A stretch of 64,000 nucleotides of DNA from Paramecium pentaurelia (Eukaryota; Ciliophora; Oligohymenophorea; Peniculida; Parameciidae): the NCBI GenBank assembly GCA_905183005.1, contig CAJJDO010000062.1, positions 365,652-429,651 of the forward strand, written 5' to 3'. The stretch's first letter is position 1. Every line of letters begins with the position of its first letter. Shown here in pieces: positions 49,806-63,202 of the stretch. The position numbers were made by a program, and so were the translations under genes. Under the pieces are notes generated by a model. The model did not search any database and was not told where the DNA came from. It saw only the letters and a program-made list of their open reading frames with translations.

Positions 49806-50638
49806 TATTTTTATATAATTAATTTCAATCATAAGAGTTAGAATTAACATTTTTATTTATTAATCATTTAATTATTATTCTAATCTAAATAATTGACAGT
49901 ATAATTAACTAAGTCAATATTTAAACAGTAATATAAATAGTAATTATAAACATTTTGATATTATAAAAATATGATAATATACTCTTATATAATTTAAATA
50001 TTTACCTGTATCATATTTAACTTTTAAGATTTATAAATATTTTATTCTAGATATTATTCTATTAAATATAATTTTCTATTATATTTTTATGAGATGTCAT
50101 ATTATATTCTATCATTATAGATTTATGTAAGTATGTAATTTAATATTTTACAAATTTCATTTTTCATTTAAATTCTTTACACAAAAAATAGATCATTAGC
50201 ATTATTAGTATCCTAGTAATGAAGATTGATTGAATTTGAGATGATAGTATTTAGATATTATTTAACTTATATTATTAGATTGTATATATGTCCTTTATTG
50301 TAAAATAGAATGCAATTTGATTTTTTATGAATTTCTGATTGTAAAAAATTATTAAAATATTGGTTTTAAATATAATTTTGATTTAAAAACTTGATTGTAG
50401 TATTGTAAAAAGGAAATTTAGGATAAATATAATGATGAGATGTATTTCTGATTTGATTCTATTTTTGGAGTCTTTTTAATAATAGTTGAAATTCAATAGA
50501 TAAGTGTAGATAAATAATTTTTAATAATACTTAATTAATTGTATATAGTCTTAATATGAGAATTCATAATTTCTAGAAAAAGGGAGATAATAAAAATTAT
50601 TGATATAAATGTATAATTATTAAAAACAAATAAATAAA
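49806..50638. other. AT-rich intergenic stretch
   Basis: About 830 bp between two plus-strand genes, no coding frame supported. Confidence 0.5.
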
Positions 50639-53600
50639 ATGTTAGGCAAAAAATAGAGTTAATGTGTTGGGTTCAATCCTTTTAGTAAATATGCAAAAGA
50701 AAAGCCAAGTATAAGTACTAAAATCATCAACAAATTGAAAAGCTTGTTTTAGGTCAATTTAAATCCTTCTTCTTGTATACAAAGGGAACTTATATCTCAA
50801 TAGACAATATATGTTCCTGTAAATTCTGAAATTGTTGGAGCATAAACTATAGAGCAAGGTATCTATGATTTACATTTTAGATTCTATAAAAATATGTCAT
50901 TCTTAGAGTAGCTAAAGATAAAGAAGAAATAAATATACGAGCTTTGATGATCATCTAAAAGAATAACAAAGTGATATAGTATAGTAAAATGATTAGTCTT
51001 CAAAAGTATAACAAAAAGAAGAAAAAGAATTGAGAAAGCTGAATTGTAATTATAAAAACATATTAAGATTTAGCCTTAAAAAAAAGTTTCGATCCTGTTT
51101 TACCAAAAGACATTGATAATGCTGAAATAAAAGAGAATAAGATCACTCATCCACGTAGAAAGCTGAGTTCATAATAATACAAAAAAAGAAAACTTGATGG
51201 TATGATTTTAAAATAATGTTAGAAAAAAAAAAATTAGTGGGAATAAAATTTGTACACAAGAAATAAGTATAAGATCAAATTTAGGATAGTATAAATGAGA
51301 GTAGAATCTAAGAAGTTCAAGAATAAACAAGCGATGATTCTCTTAAAAATAATAGTCTTCTTGCAGTCGGGTTAAAAGGAGAGCCATAAAATAAAGAAAT
51401 AACTATAGTTTAATTAAATGATGAAAAATCTAAATAACCTGATCCACCTATGTTGACTGTTAATGAAATAATAGAACATCAATCTAAAGGCTTAAAGAAA
51501 TCATAATCTAGGATTAATTTGAATGAATAAGAGGCAAAGTCCTTTTCTTGCAGTCCTAAAAAATTAGAAAACTCATCATCTCGAAAACAATCAGATGTTA
51601 TAAATAAAAATAATGAACCTAAAGAATCTGAACCATAAAAGAATAATGAAATAATTTAATAGTAAGAAGAAAATAAATAAGAAAATAATTAAGATGAAAA
51701 ATAATTAGAACCTTAAGTAGAACCATAATAAACTGTTATTAATTTCTTAATATAAGGACCTGTAAAATAAGATAAAACTTAAACACCTTCTATATTATCA
51801 AATTTATTAAATAAGGTTATTCCAGAAGAGAAAAAGACTGTAGAATAATAAGAAAAGAATATAAATAATTTTTCAGATACTCCTTTATTTGGATTTGGAA
51901 AGTCTAATGAAGGTCTTCAAGGATAAATGTTAGCTAGTAAAATTAATGTTTAATCATCTTTATTTGCATCTTATGATTCAAAAGAATTGAATTAATAATA
52001 ATCATCTGATTAAAGTTCAATGTAAAATTTGTAATAAAATTAATTTACTTTCCTTTAAAATAAACCAAATGTTTCTGAAGCTTAATAATAACCTTCAAAT
52101 ACTGAATCTTCAAGTTCTAATGTAAATAATAAAAAAGATTCTTTGGATTAATAACCAAAAATAGAAGAAAACAAATAAATTTACAGTTTGTTCAATAATA
52201 TATCTGGAAGTTAAAATGATTAATTTAATACAAATGATTAATTCCGTCCAAAGAAATAACTCTTTTAAAACTTTCTTAATGTAGCTTAATCTACATAAGG
52301 AGAGTAAAAAGATGAAAATAAATAGGATTAAACAAAAGAAAGTATCTAAATTCAAATAAAACCAGAAGAATAAAAATCTGTTAGTTTATTCTCAGGAATA
52401 GTACTTTAAGTTCCAGATACTAAAAATTAACCAGAAAAAAATAATAATACAATAACATAAAAGGAATAAGAGTAATCTATTTCACCAATCCAATCTTTTT
52501 TCAAAATGTAAACTAATGATAATAATAATAAAGAAAAGCCATCTACTGGTCTATTTGGTGATCTATTAATTAAATAAAATGAAAAAGAGAAAATTAATTT
52601 AGATGTTAAAGTTGAAGAATAACCTCCTTTATTAAATAATGTCAATAGTGTATAAATTAATAAAATTTAAGATAATAAAGATACAACTAATAATATTGTA
52701 CCAACATCAATCTTTGGTACTAATAGTCTATTTAATTTTGGAAATAAAAATAATTTAGAAACTCCAACAAATTAAGATAGTAAATAATAATAAAATAATT
52801 CTTCAAAACCAGAAATATAAACACCATTACCTAATTCTATTGGATTGAACTGTTAATGGAAATCATCATCTGATGATCAAAAATAAAATAACTAATTTAA
52901 TATCAATAGTGAACCAAAACAATAAAAACCATAATCTCCTTTTGCATTTTTGTAATAATAATAACCAAAAAGTGAACATACAAAATCTGATAATTTATCT
53001 TCTGATCAAATTATTAAATCAATAGCTACTCCAGTAAAACCAATTGATAATCCCTTTTTATAATAATCCCCAAAAATTGATTAAGAATAAATAGACTCAT
53101 ATTTTTCAAATCATTCTTAATAGAATAGAGTTATTTAAGATGGTCAGATTAAGGTTTAGACTTCCCTATTTTAAAGTGATTTATTCAAATAATAAAATAA
53201 TGGACCATCCATGTTTAATTTCCCACAATATCCATAACAATAAACATAGCCATAACCATAATAATTACCTATATAAACATAAGTTTTCTCTTTCTAATAA
53301 ATTCCCTAATAAAATTAATTCCCATAATAAAATACTTTATTCTAAACAGGTTTAAATAATTACATGAACATGAGTAATAATGGAATGCATAATGAAATGG
53401 AATATATAGAAATGCCTTAACCTAATCAATAATTATAATATGGATAATAGTAATAGTAATAATTGAATCCATTTTAATCAATTTTATAACCTTCACTTAG
53501 TGCACCTTCTACTTTCCCTACATAATTACAGTAGTAAATTTCTGGTGGTTTTAATGCAGTTTAATTATTTTAATAAAACTCATAACCATAACATGATCTG

Positions 53601-53756
53601 ACGTCTTAATTGTTTAGTCATAATCAAAATAACAGTAAAATTAATTTATTATTTTCAGGTCTATTCCCACAAGATCAATCAAAGTCAGTAAATTAATCAC
53701 AAAGTTTAAATAGTAGTTTCTAGAGTAGGGATAAAAAAAAGAAATAAAGAATTTGA
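50639..53756 (+). CDS. FG-repeat nucleoporin
   Basis: Introns of 22, 22 and 38 nt leave 1011 codons plus TGA. Most of the protein is disordered and very rich in Gln, Asn, Ser and Lys. Nucleoporin-type motifs are scattered through it: PLFGFGKS, SLFAS, GLFGDL, SIFGTNSLFNFGN, SPFAFL and NPFLQQ. The N-terminal 200 residues are less repetitive (NPFSKYAKEKPS). The last 250 residues are Gln/Pro/Tyr-rich. FG proteins form the diffusion barrier of the nuclear pore and bind transport receptors. With GLFG-like and xxFG motifs mixed and few in number, the exact Nup cannot be named. The 38-nt intron is A-rich. Confidence 0.72.
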
Positions 53757-54206
53757 TTAATCATTTAAATAATTAATTTAACTAAAATATTATTATTTTT
53801 TTTATTTATCAATTAATTATTTTTAATATATCAATTAAGTATTATTTTTTAGAACTCTCTAAATGATAATAAATATATTTTAGATATATATTTTAGCTAT
53901 ATTATAAAAAAATTATAGTTTTATTATTTAAACAAGAATTATAAATAGTATTGATTAGTTTGAGATTATCATCTTAATTATTATAAATTTCTTTATTTCT
54001 AAAACTTTTTTTTTTATAATTGAATTAATTTACTAATTTAATAAATTTAATAATTATTTATATTATATAAAATAGGAATTTATATAATATAAATAATTAT
54101 TCAATAAATAGAGTGATAATATTAAATATGGATGTATATCTTTATATGTAATCAATTATTAATAATGATTATGATTATATATTTTAAAAAATGAAATATT
54201 TTTCTA
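53757..54206. other. AT-rich convergent gap
   Basis: About 450 bp between two convergent genes, no gene seen. Confidence 0.55.
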
Positions 54207-57112
54207 TCATATTAGAAACCTTTTGTCAATTTTGGTTTTTTCACTAATGTTTGTTTTCTACCATTCTTATTTTAACCATTCAAAAAACTTTGTGCAAAAA
54301 TATTACAATAATATTGATAATGCTACATTTTAAGTAACTAAAACAAAAAAGGTGAATATGATTATATCTGTAACTAAAAAGTACATTTCATAACCACTAA
54401 AGAATACTCTTCTGTATTAGAAATCTGGATCTTTATAGAAATAAGGCACTTAAGATTTATTAAAATCATCATAGGCTAACTCATCAGGAGGATAATCAAA
54501 GTATCTTTAGGCAGTTTCTTTGGTTCTAATGAAATTAGCTCTTTTGTCTACTTTTTTGACTTCATTAATTTTAGATTTAAGGAATTATTCAATTTTAAAC
54601 TTTTACAATTCAACATTTTCAATACCTAATTACTTCATTTCTCTTTTTTCTTTATAATTCCTAATTCCTTAATAATTCATTTCAAATTAATGTTTAAATT
54701 CAGGAGGTACAAATAACTCATATGTACATAATTGACTATCATAACCATCCTTAACTAGTCCTCTGTTTTTACCTTTATTTTTGGATTCATTTCTAAGACA
54801 TTCTTAAAGATGAGGAATACCACCCTCAGAGAATCCCAGAGGATTTTCTCCATGGATATAATAGCCATGTAAATTATCATCAAGTATGAAAATGGAAACA
54901 TTGGCAATTGTACAGAGATCTACAAAATTTTCATAAGGATATGGTTGCCAAATATTAAGTATTTTTCTTAAGATCAATTATCCTAATCCAATCATGAGAT
55001 AAACAAACTAAACTAAAAAGTATTTGAGAATAGGATTTTCAGGTACATAAGGTTATGTTTCAATAAGATCTGGAGATTCTATGAATCTTTTTTGAAAACC
55101 TAAACCAATTAATACAAATCCTAATATAATAAGTGTCCATTCAACTGAAACAGTCCTGACTGTTGATAATTCATTAAATTCATTTGCAACCAAAAGTGTT
55201 CTCCAAACAGAAACCTTACTTTTAATTTTATTAGCTGTTACAAGGACTTCATTTTCTTCTAGTTCTTCTTATCTTCTTTTTTCAATTGGTCTATGAATTT
55301 CAGTAGTTTCCCAATCAATAAAATATATATTAATTGAGGATTGTGCATAAATGATTACTAATGTTTGTATTAATCTTAATGCAAAAATAGTATAAAATAG
55401 TCCATAGAATGGTAGATAATTAGAGGAATCATTTTGATCTAACATTAAAAGAAAAGGTGTATTCTGGAATTTGAAAAAGACAAACCAATATGCAGTCATA
55501 AAAAAGAGAAAGTAAAACATCCAATCAGTCCATGAATCAATTAATAATTGAATCATATTCTTAAGTAATTACCACATATAATTTTCTCTAATGGAATTGC
55601 TTGGATTAGCTTTAGTCCATACATAAATTCTAAATAGCCAAACTAATAAGATAATAACATTGTAAATGGCAAATAAGATAATAATTGTAATCCAATAATT
55701 TGTAGGATTAGGTGAAATCTATACAGCAAATTCAAAATCAGCATATCCAAAAGATTCACCTGAATTTCTAACTATAGAATATTCTACATAAACATAAGGA
55801 ACATATATTTATTCATATGAATCCTGACTTGGCAAGATTACAATTTTTATTTTACTTGCATATCTAATATATTCAGGAGTTTCAGCTGGATTAGTGTAAT
55901 CTTTCTTAGAGGTTATTGTGTCTACCAAAAAGATTCGTTTAACAAAAATGCTACTTTAAGAGGCACTATCAGAATTAGGTTTATTTCCATCTTTATCCTT
56001 TAGATTATTAACTAGGAAATAAACATTCTAAGGATTAATAGTATTATCATCTCGAACAGCAGTTACTTAAAGTTCATATAAATACATTTCATAGTTTTAA
56101 AGGAAGGCATCCAAATCTAAAGAACAAGATATTTTCATATTTAATCCAAATGCTCTACTATTGATTTCATCTCCTGGAGAATGAGGACAGAAAATGAATT
56201 CAGATCTCAATGTTGTATCACTAATCATATTACCCTCTAAATCATATTTTTAGATTGAGTAATTAAGATATCGACGATTTTTAGAATCAGAATCATCTAA
56301 TTTCATAGTTTAAGGTAAAACTGTCTGATAAATATTGATAGTTTCTATATTGACACTAGGAAATAATGCTGGAGCAGATGTTGAAATTTTTGATTTTAAT
56401 TCTTCTAAAAATACAGAACATATAGGTTTTGTTAAATCAAATAATTGTAATGCACATAAGTTTGCCAATAACTAACAAGCATTAATACTTGAATAATAAT
56501 AACACATTGATATTGCATATTAGTATCTATTCAATATATAAGAACTTGCTATTCTTTAATCTGTCTCATATTCGACTATGTATGATGAATCGAATATCAG
56601 ATTTCCAATTGTTTTCTAAGTACTTAATACACATCGATCATATGATTTAATATACCCTGATTAAGGACATTCACAACTTCCTGTATATACCATCAATTTA
56701 TCTGGACATGGAATACACTATTCTCGATAACTTAAGTTTTATTATTTATAATTACGCATTTGCATAAGCATTAGCAGCACAAGATGTGCAAGTATTTTAA
56801 GATAATGTATCTCCTAAGAATGAATATTTCAAATTCACTTAGCTTAATGTACAATTGTTAGCCTATTTTAAACACAACTAATCATATTAAAATCCTATGA
56901 TATTATCACCTGATCTCTAATAACCCTAGGTATTATCACAAACACACTAATCAATCAAATTATATATTTACTAATGATATATTGTATCGCACAGTATTTT
57001 GAGGACATTGAGTACATTCACCTATAGCTGTATTATAGTATTAGTCACTTGCACATTCTGTATAACTTTACAATCCCTATACTACTTATATTACTACAAT
57101 ATAAATAAGCAT
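54207..57112 (-). CDS. TMEM67: Meckelin (TMEM67/MKS3)
   Basis: Two 25-nt introns leave 951 codons plus TGA, close to the usual length. A signal peptide (MLIYIVVIQVVQG) leads to a cysteine-rich extracellular region with many C-x2-C and C-x-C pairs (ECTQCPQN, CVCDN, CTSCAA, CIPCPD). A beta-rich ectodomain follows. Then come several membrane segments, including WITIIILFAIYNVIILLVW, FYFLFFMTAYWFVFFK, the family signature INIYFIDWETTEIHRP, and further helices. The C-terminus is SEKTKIDKRFLI, the conserved meckelin end. Meckelin sits in the ciliary transition zone and gates membrane-protein entry into cilia. The 5' 930 bp is repeated after the N at 57348. Confidence 0.95.
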
Positions 57113-57347
57113 ATAATATATGTATATATAAATTTAAATATTTATACTAATTAAGAAGAAATAATCTTATATTTTATTTTATTTGTAATTAACACTTTTA
57201 CTATTTCTAAATATCCTATTATATTTTTCAAAGTTCCTTAATCTAATTATCACCTTAAATGATTTTATTTGATTCTTTCTTTTCTCCAAAATCTATTTTA
57301 GTAATTTATTATTAAATTAGAAGATTTTCATTTTCTTCAAACATTAT
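56179..57347. repeat. First copy of exact 1169-bp duplication
   Basis: Matches 57349-58517 at a constant offset of 1170 bp with no difference in the lines I compared. It ends directly at the N at 57348 and covers the 5' part of meckelin and its upstream flank. Confidence 0.95.
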
Positions 57348-57348
57348 N
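57348..57348. other. Single N, assembly join
   Basis: The only ambiguous base in the window lies exactly between the two copies of the 1169-bp repeat. Confidence 0.98.
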
Positions 57349-58517
57349 GAATGAGGACAGAAAATGAATTCAGATCTCAATGTTGTATCACTAATCATAT
57401 TACCCTCTAAATCATATTTTTAGATTGAGTAATTAAGATATCGACGATTTTTAGAATCAGAATCATCTAATTTCATAGTTTAAGGTAAAACTGTCTGATA
57501 AATATTGATAGTTTCTATATTGACACTAGGAAATAATGCTGGAGCAGATGTTGAAATTTTTGATTTTAATTCTTCTAAAAATACAGAACATATAGGTTTT
57601 GTTAAATCAAATAATTGTAATGCACATAAGTTTGCCAATAACTAACAAGCATTAATACTTGAATAATAATAACACATTGATATTGCATATTAGTATCTAT
57701 TCAATATATAAGAACTTGCTATTCTTTAATCTGTCTCATATTCGACTATGTATGATGAATCGAATATCAGATTTCCAATTGTTTTCTAAGTACTTAATAC
57801 ACATCGATCATATGATTTAATATACCCTGATTAAGGACATTCACAACTTCCTGTATATACCATCAATTTATCTGGACATGGAATACACTATTCTCGATAA
57901 CTTAAGTTTTATTATTTATAATTACGCATTTGCATAAGCATTAGCAGCACAAGATGTGCAAGTATTTTAAGATAATGTATCTCCTAAGAATGAATATTTC
58001 AAATTCACTTAGCTTAATGTACAATTGTTAGCCTATTTTAAACACAACTAATCATATTAAAATCCTATGATATTATCACCTGATCTCTAATAACCCTAGG
58101 TATTATCACAAACACACTAATCAATCAAATTATATATTTACTAATGATATATTGTATCGCACAGTATTTTGAGGACATTGAGTACATTCACCTATAGCTG
58201 TATTATAGTATTAGTCACTTGCACATTCTGTATAACTTTACAATCCCTATACTACTTATATTACTACAATATAAATAAGCATATAATATATGTATATATA
58301 AATTTAAATATTTATACTAATTAAGAAGAAATAATCTTATATTTTATTTTATTTGTAATTAACACTTTTACTATTTCTAAATATCCTATTATATTTTTCA
58401 AAGTTCCTTAATCTAATTATCACCTTAAATGATTTTATTTGATTCTTTCTTTTCTCCAAAATCTATTTTAGTAATTTATTATTAAATTAGAAGATTTTCA
58501 TTTTCTTCAAACATTAT
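57349..58517. repeat. Second copy of exact 1169-bp duplication (likely assembly overlap)
   Basis: Begins right after the single N (57348) and is identical to 56179-57347. On minus it holds a truncated meckelin start (from 58282 down to 57349) that cannot make a whole protein. Confidence 0.95.
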
Positions 58518-58655
58518 CATAATCTCAAATAAGTTTTTAGTTTATATTATCCCTATTCAAATTTTATACAATAAACAGCCATCTTTATTTAAGAGTTAAT
58601 TACTAAATTTTAGATGATTCAAAGCAATATTTTAATTAGCTTTACATTAATAAAT

Positions 58656-60332
58656 ATGGCCAACACACTAATTTAAGCTTTTAGAAATCTAAAAATGAGA
58701 TCTCAGATCATCTCTCTTGATATTATGATCCTCCTTTTAGTTTTAAGCATAGCTGGAGTAGCTGTATATGTGGAAATCAAAATATTTTATTATATATCAG
58801 AAAGATCTTTGCAAAACACATTAGTAATTTCGGACATCAAGTAAATTTCTCTTACTACCCATTTGATGAAACATTACATCTTAGAAAAACATAAAATTAG
58901 TATTTATATTTACTAAAACATTTAGGCATTTAATTAGCTGACCATATCTCTTCATTCTTATACTACTATGCTAAAATTTAAAGTGAAGTTAGATTTAAAA
59001 ATCCTTTTGACTCTTGTTTTTCATCAAATGATTACATAAATAGCATCTACATAGAACAAGTTCAAAAAATGTGTTATTCAATTTATGGAAATATTGAATT
59101 AGAGGATGCCTTTACACAGAATCCTAGCATTTAATTACTTTATAATGGTCTTAGATTATTAGACCAATTTGGTTTAGAATTGAATAAATTTTATCCAGAT
59201 TTTATACAATTTGTGGATATCACTGATATAAATTTTAATGGTTTATATCCGTTTGGATTTTATATCCCAAATTATAACCTTTAAAATCGGCCTTGGTATT
59301 TTGAATTTTAACTTTAGGTATGTTGAACATCTTTAAAAGACTTAAATGGAACCAAACTAATTCTATTTTTTTACAGATGTTTACAAAATGATAGTTGGAG
59401 ATTTTAATTATTATTTCTCAATTACTTAATCTTTATTTGATTAAAACAAACAATTTATAGGCATTTTAAAACTTATGTTATCGATTGATGATTTAAATTT
59501 TAATAATGTCAAATCTAACATAATGTTAATTAATAAATATGGATAAGTTATTTACAATGAAATGGAAATGCAATAGATTAATAAAACTTAAGTATATTAT
59601 ATTTATAATGAAACTATCACTGGTTTCAATAATTCTGATTGGAAAATAATAGAAAATAAGGCTATTTTTAATACAAAAATATAATTTGAAAATGATGACG
59701 ATTTATCTAAATGTATTATTTTATATAATAAATTTTATAAATCCTATGTACATTTGAGAAGTGAAAAATTTATCAATGAGAACTTTACATTAATAATGTA
59801 ATGAGTGTTTTTGACTATTAGATACACAAATATAACATCAAAGAAAATTTTAGAAGAACAATTTCAAGAAGCATATCTTGAATCTGAAACTTGGATTTTA
59901 AGTGCAGCTTGCACAATATTACTAATTGGAGCTTTATTATTTAGTATTAGTACATGTATTATAAATATCATCTGTTAACCATTGATAGAAATCAATCATA
60001 AAATATCAAATCATGTTTTATCTGTTGGAAATAATATAAACCAAATGATCTTCAAAATTCTGTAATCTAAAAAGAAATCTTCTAATCTATATGCTAATTT
60101 AAATGAATAACTTTGGAATTTATAAAATACAATACAAATAAAATAAATAAAAAAATGTGAGTAATGCATCCTTATTGAAAAGATGTTTTATCATAGAAGA
60201 GATAGTAGTTTAAACTGTTAATAAATAAAAAATGCCATAAGTAATATTTAAGGAGATGCATAAGTAGATCCTCAAGAACTTTATTTATTATACTAATTTA
60301 TGCTTCAATAATTCAAGGTCTAATAATTCTGA
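58656..60332 (+). CDS. dCache-type sensor receptor
   Basis: Introns of 26, 22 and 24 nt leave 534 codons plus TGA. A first membrane helix lies at about residues 20-45 (IISLDIMILLLVLSIAGVAVYV). A large extracellular domain of about 300 residues follows, with the dCache landmark NRPWYFEF and downstream strands (KLMLSIDDLNF, YGQVIYNEME). A second membrane helix (LSAACTILLIGALLFSISTCIINII) leads to a short cytosolic HAMP-like stretch (CQPLIEINHKISNHVLSVGNN) and a polar tail with helices ending at TGA 60330-60332. Double-Cache domains bind amino acids and other small ligands. No catalytic output domain is present in this gene, so the signal must pass through partners or a truncated form. Confidence 0.75.
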
Positions 60333-60479
60333 TATTATTCTCTTAAAATTTTAATATCTAATTATTATTATTATATATATATAATATCTATTTAAAGAAT
60401 CTTATAATATAAAATATAAGTTGATATATGATACATCTTTTGTTTTTTATTAAATTCATAGATATATTAATTTAAAGTA

Positions 60480-61252
60480 TATTAATTAAGTAATATCTTT
60501 GATTTCACATTATATAAAATAATAGCATTAAGTCAGGAGCATATATTTAATGAAAAAAAGAGTCTTACACATTTTATGGATTTATGAGAGGTGATCCGAT
60601 ATTGAATTACTCTAATTTAATCTTTAGTATGTTTAATAAATATGATAAATAATTTTTAAAATGTTTCGATTATATATGTTCAAAAGTGATTATTTCCAAA
60701 AGAAAACTTTCCTTATATAAAGTCTATTTTATTGGAGATCTTACATAGATTTACAAAATTATAGCTCGATAAAATAAATTTTAGAAATCAAAGAGAGATT
60801 CATTTTTTGTTATTACTAAGTAGTAATAATAATTTATTAGATTTTGTTCAATAATAATCGGATTTATTATTATAAATGCAATGTGTAAACAACTAATTAA
60901 GTTATCAAATCAAATATAATAGCATAATTTAAAACAATATTAATTATCGAATATGTAAAATGTTTGATATATCAATAACATCATTGAACTTACTGAACAA
61001 TTTAAATAATAAACTGATAAATTTTTAAGTTCTATTGCTTCAAAGTCAACCTAAAAAATCTGAAACGTATAAATAGTTCCAGAAATGAATTTCAATAACT
61101 TAGAAAGTATAATTTATCAGAACTTATATATTTATAAAATTAATCTTAAATTAATAACAACCTAAATATAAATAATACCAAATATGTCAAATAAATATTT
61201 ATATAAGGCATTAAAAATATAGTCTTTTTAACAAGAATTTATGATTCTATGA
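60480..61252 (+). pseudogene. Decayed dCache-sensor relative with in-frame TGAs
   Basis: One reading frame carries coding-like sequence through TGA codons at 60551, 60965 and 61061 to a final TGA at 61250-61252 (all spaced by multiples of three). After ATG 60584 it includes a membrane helix and CKQLIKLSNQIQQH. This corresponds to CQPLIEINHKISNH just after the second membrane helix of the preceding gene. A coiled segment (YINNIIELTEQFKQQTDKFL) and VPEMNFNNLESIIYQN follow. The upstream ectodomain is mostly missing. It looks like a tandem copy that decayed. Confidence 0.6.
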
Positions 61253-61440
61253 AGTATTCTCACTTTTCAATACCTATTATCTAGTATTATCAATCAAAAC
61301 AGAAAATATTAATATATAAACAAAAAAATTTATTCTGTTTATTTCTGTTGCCACCTCGATAACATCTCTCATCAAAGATTCTTAGCATTCTTCAATTTTG
61401 TATTATCATTAATTAAATCAAATCAATTTTATTAAATAGT

Positions 61441-63060
61441 ATGTTTAATGCCAGTTGGATTGCTCCTAATATACCAACAATGTAACTTTCAAATAATTAT
61501 AATTCTAATCACCTGTTCGAAAACTAAACAAAGTTACCGTTAATACCTCTAAGAAATTAATTTGTGACTTAAGAAAAGCCATAATTTAAAATCCAATAGC
61601 TTATACATCATTAATAAAATTCTCTCAATTTCGAAGACATTCTAGAGATTAATTAAAAGAATAAGCTTCTTCTCAAAGAGATAAGGTATGCTTTAAATAA
61701 AGATCTTTATTACTAATCAGAATAAAAACATGGTTACATTTAAACCTAATAGGATGATGAACCAAAAGCAAAACCACATAGAAGAAGATACCAATCATAT
61801 GATAATAAAATATAGAGCGATAGAAGTCTTGAAGATGAAAATAAATTTAAACAACTTCGAAAAATACCACATAAATAAAAAAATGATGAGTTAAGGAATT
61901 ATTCGATAACAGAAACGATCGCCAAAAGAATAAATACGAATGAAATTAATATTAGAGATTCAAGAATTGAGTTTGAAACTAAATAAAGAAATAATATTAA
62001 GATTATAAATACAAACCAACTTAAAATAAATTAAAAGATACAAAAACCAGCTGTTTATGAGGCAAAATAAAATTTTGGTCTTATCAAAGAATAACGTTAA
62101 AAAAGGAAATAACAATTAAAAATCATAGGTTATGTGGTGTTGGCTGCTATGTACTTAAGTAAAAAATATAGAAAGATATAATAAGAGAAAAATGAATAAA
62201 GAAATTAAATTAATAAAAATTATTAAGAATCATAAAAAGCAATTGACAAATTTTCTAAAAGACAAGCTATTGTTTAAGAAAAGTTATACTATGAATATGT
62301 TGTAGAAAAAGTCATACACTATCTTAAAGATTAATCATTTATTGATGAAACTTAAAAAATTCCAAATTTATCAAAAGAATATTAGAGTGATATTAGAAAA
62401 TTACACGTTTTTAAATTCACTACTTTATTATTTAAAAATGTAGAATTATTTACAAGATAAAATACTATCTCAGATCTAATAAGAGGTTTACTAAATATAA
62501 GTTTGTATGAAAAAACAACTATTCCTGTATCTAAATTTGTTGGTTAAAGATGTTATTTTTATAATGATAATCATCTTAAGATACCTTAAGAATAATTAGT
62601 TCTGATAGCTTTGGAACATTATTTTTTTGGTAATTTAATACCTCAGTTATTCGAGATTCTTGCTAATATTGAAGAAGATAAGAATGATTCTAAATAAAAA
62701 ATAAAAACAAATCCATTACATTTAAATGAATGCCATTTTTATGTTTGTATTTTTGCTACTTTAATTCAATAAAAGATTATCTAAAATTTTTCTGAATTGA
62801 GAATGGTAAAAAACCCTAATGGAAAGATTGTTCAAAAAACACTTTAAACAACAGAATAATCAAATTTAGTTATCAAAGCTCAGATAGTAATTGATAATCA
62901 TTTAATAGAGATTAAAGATGGAAGAAAGGAAATAGTGAAAGGATTAATTTCTTCTGATTTAGTCCTAGCACTTGAAGGAGAAAAACCATAATGGAAGAAA
63001 TTTTTAGATTAGACTTTTTCCAAAATTATTAAAAACTTTCAAAACTTATTACCAAAATGA
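61441..63060 (+). CDS. Unknown 539-residue protein
   Basis: Intronless, 539 codons exactly. The N-terminal 220 residues are basic, polar and Gln/Asn-rich. A central helical basic block follows (KEQRQKRKQQLKIIGYVVLAAMYLSKKYRKIQQEK; the hydrophobic stretch is too short and interrupted to be sure of a membrane helix). The C-terminal 280 residues look folded, with mixed helices (YEYVVEKVIHYLKDQSF; SDLIRGLLNISLYEKTTIPVSKFVG; LVLIALEHYFFGNLIPQLFEIL). No family recognised. Large charged Gln-rich proteins of this kind are common in ciliate cytoskeleton, but no function is shown. Confidence 0.75.
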
Positions 63061-63202
63061 ATACTATTTTATATGAGCAAAAATTTTGAATAAAATTATA
63101 TTAGGGTTTTATATTTTTATATTTTATAATATAATTCAAAGTTAACAATCAATAATACTTTGGAAGTTTTAATTTGACTAATTATTTTTATCAATAATTT
63201 TA

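Noticed and set aside
53140..53355. Plus-strand frame rich in His/Asn
   Set aside because: An off-frame reading of the Gln-rich FG nucleoporin.
57349..58282. Second, truncated meckelin gene
   Set aside because: Identical to the first copy and bounded by the single N, so treated as assembly overlap, not a paralogue.
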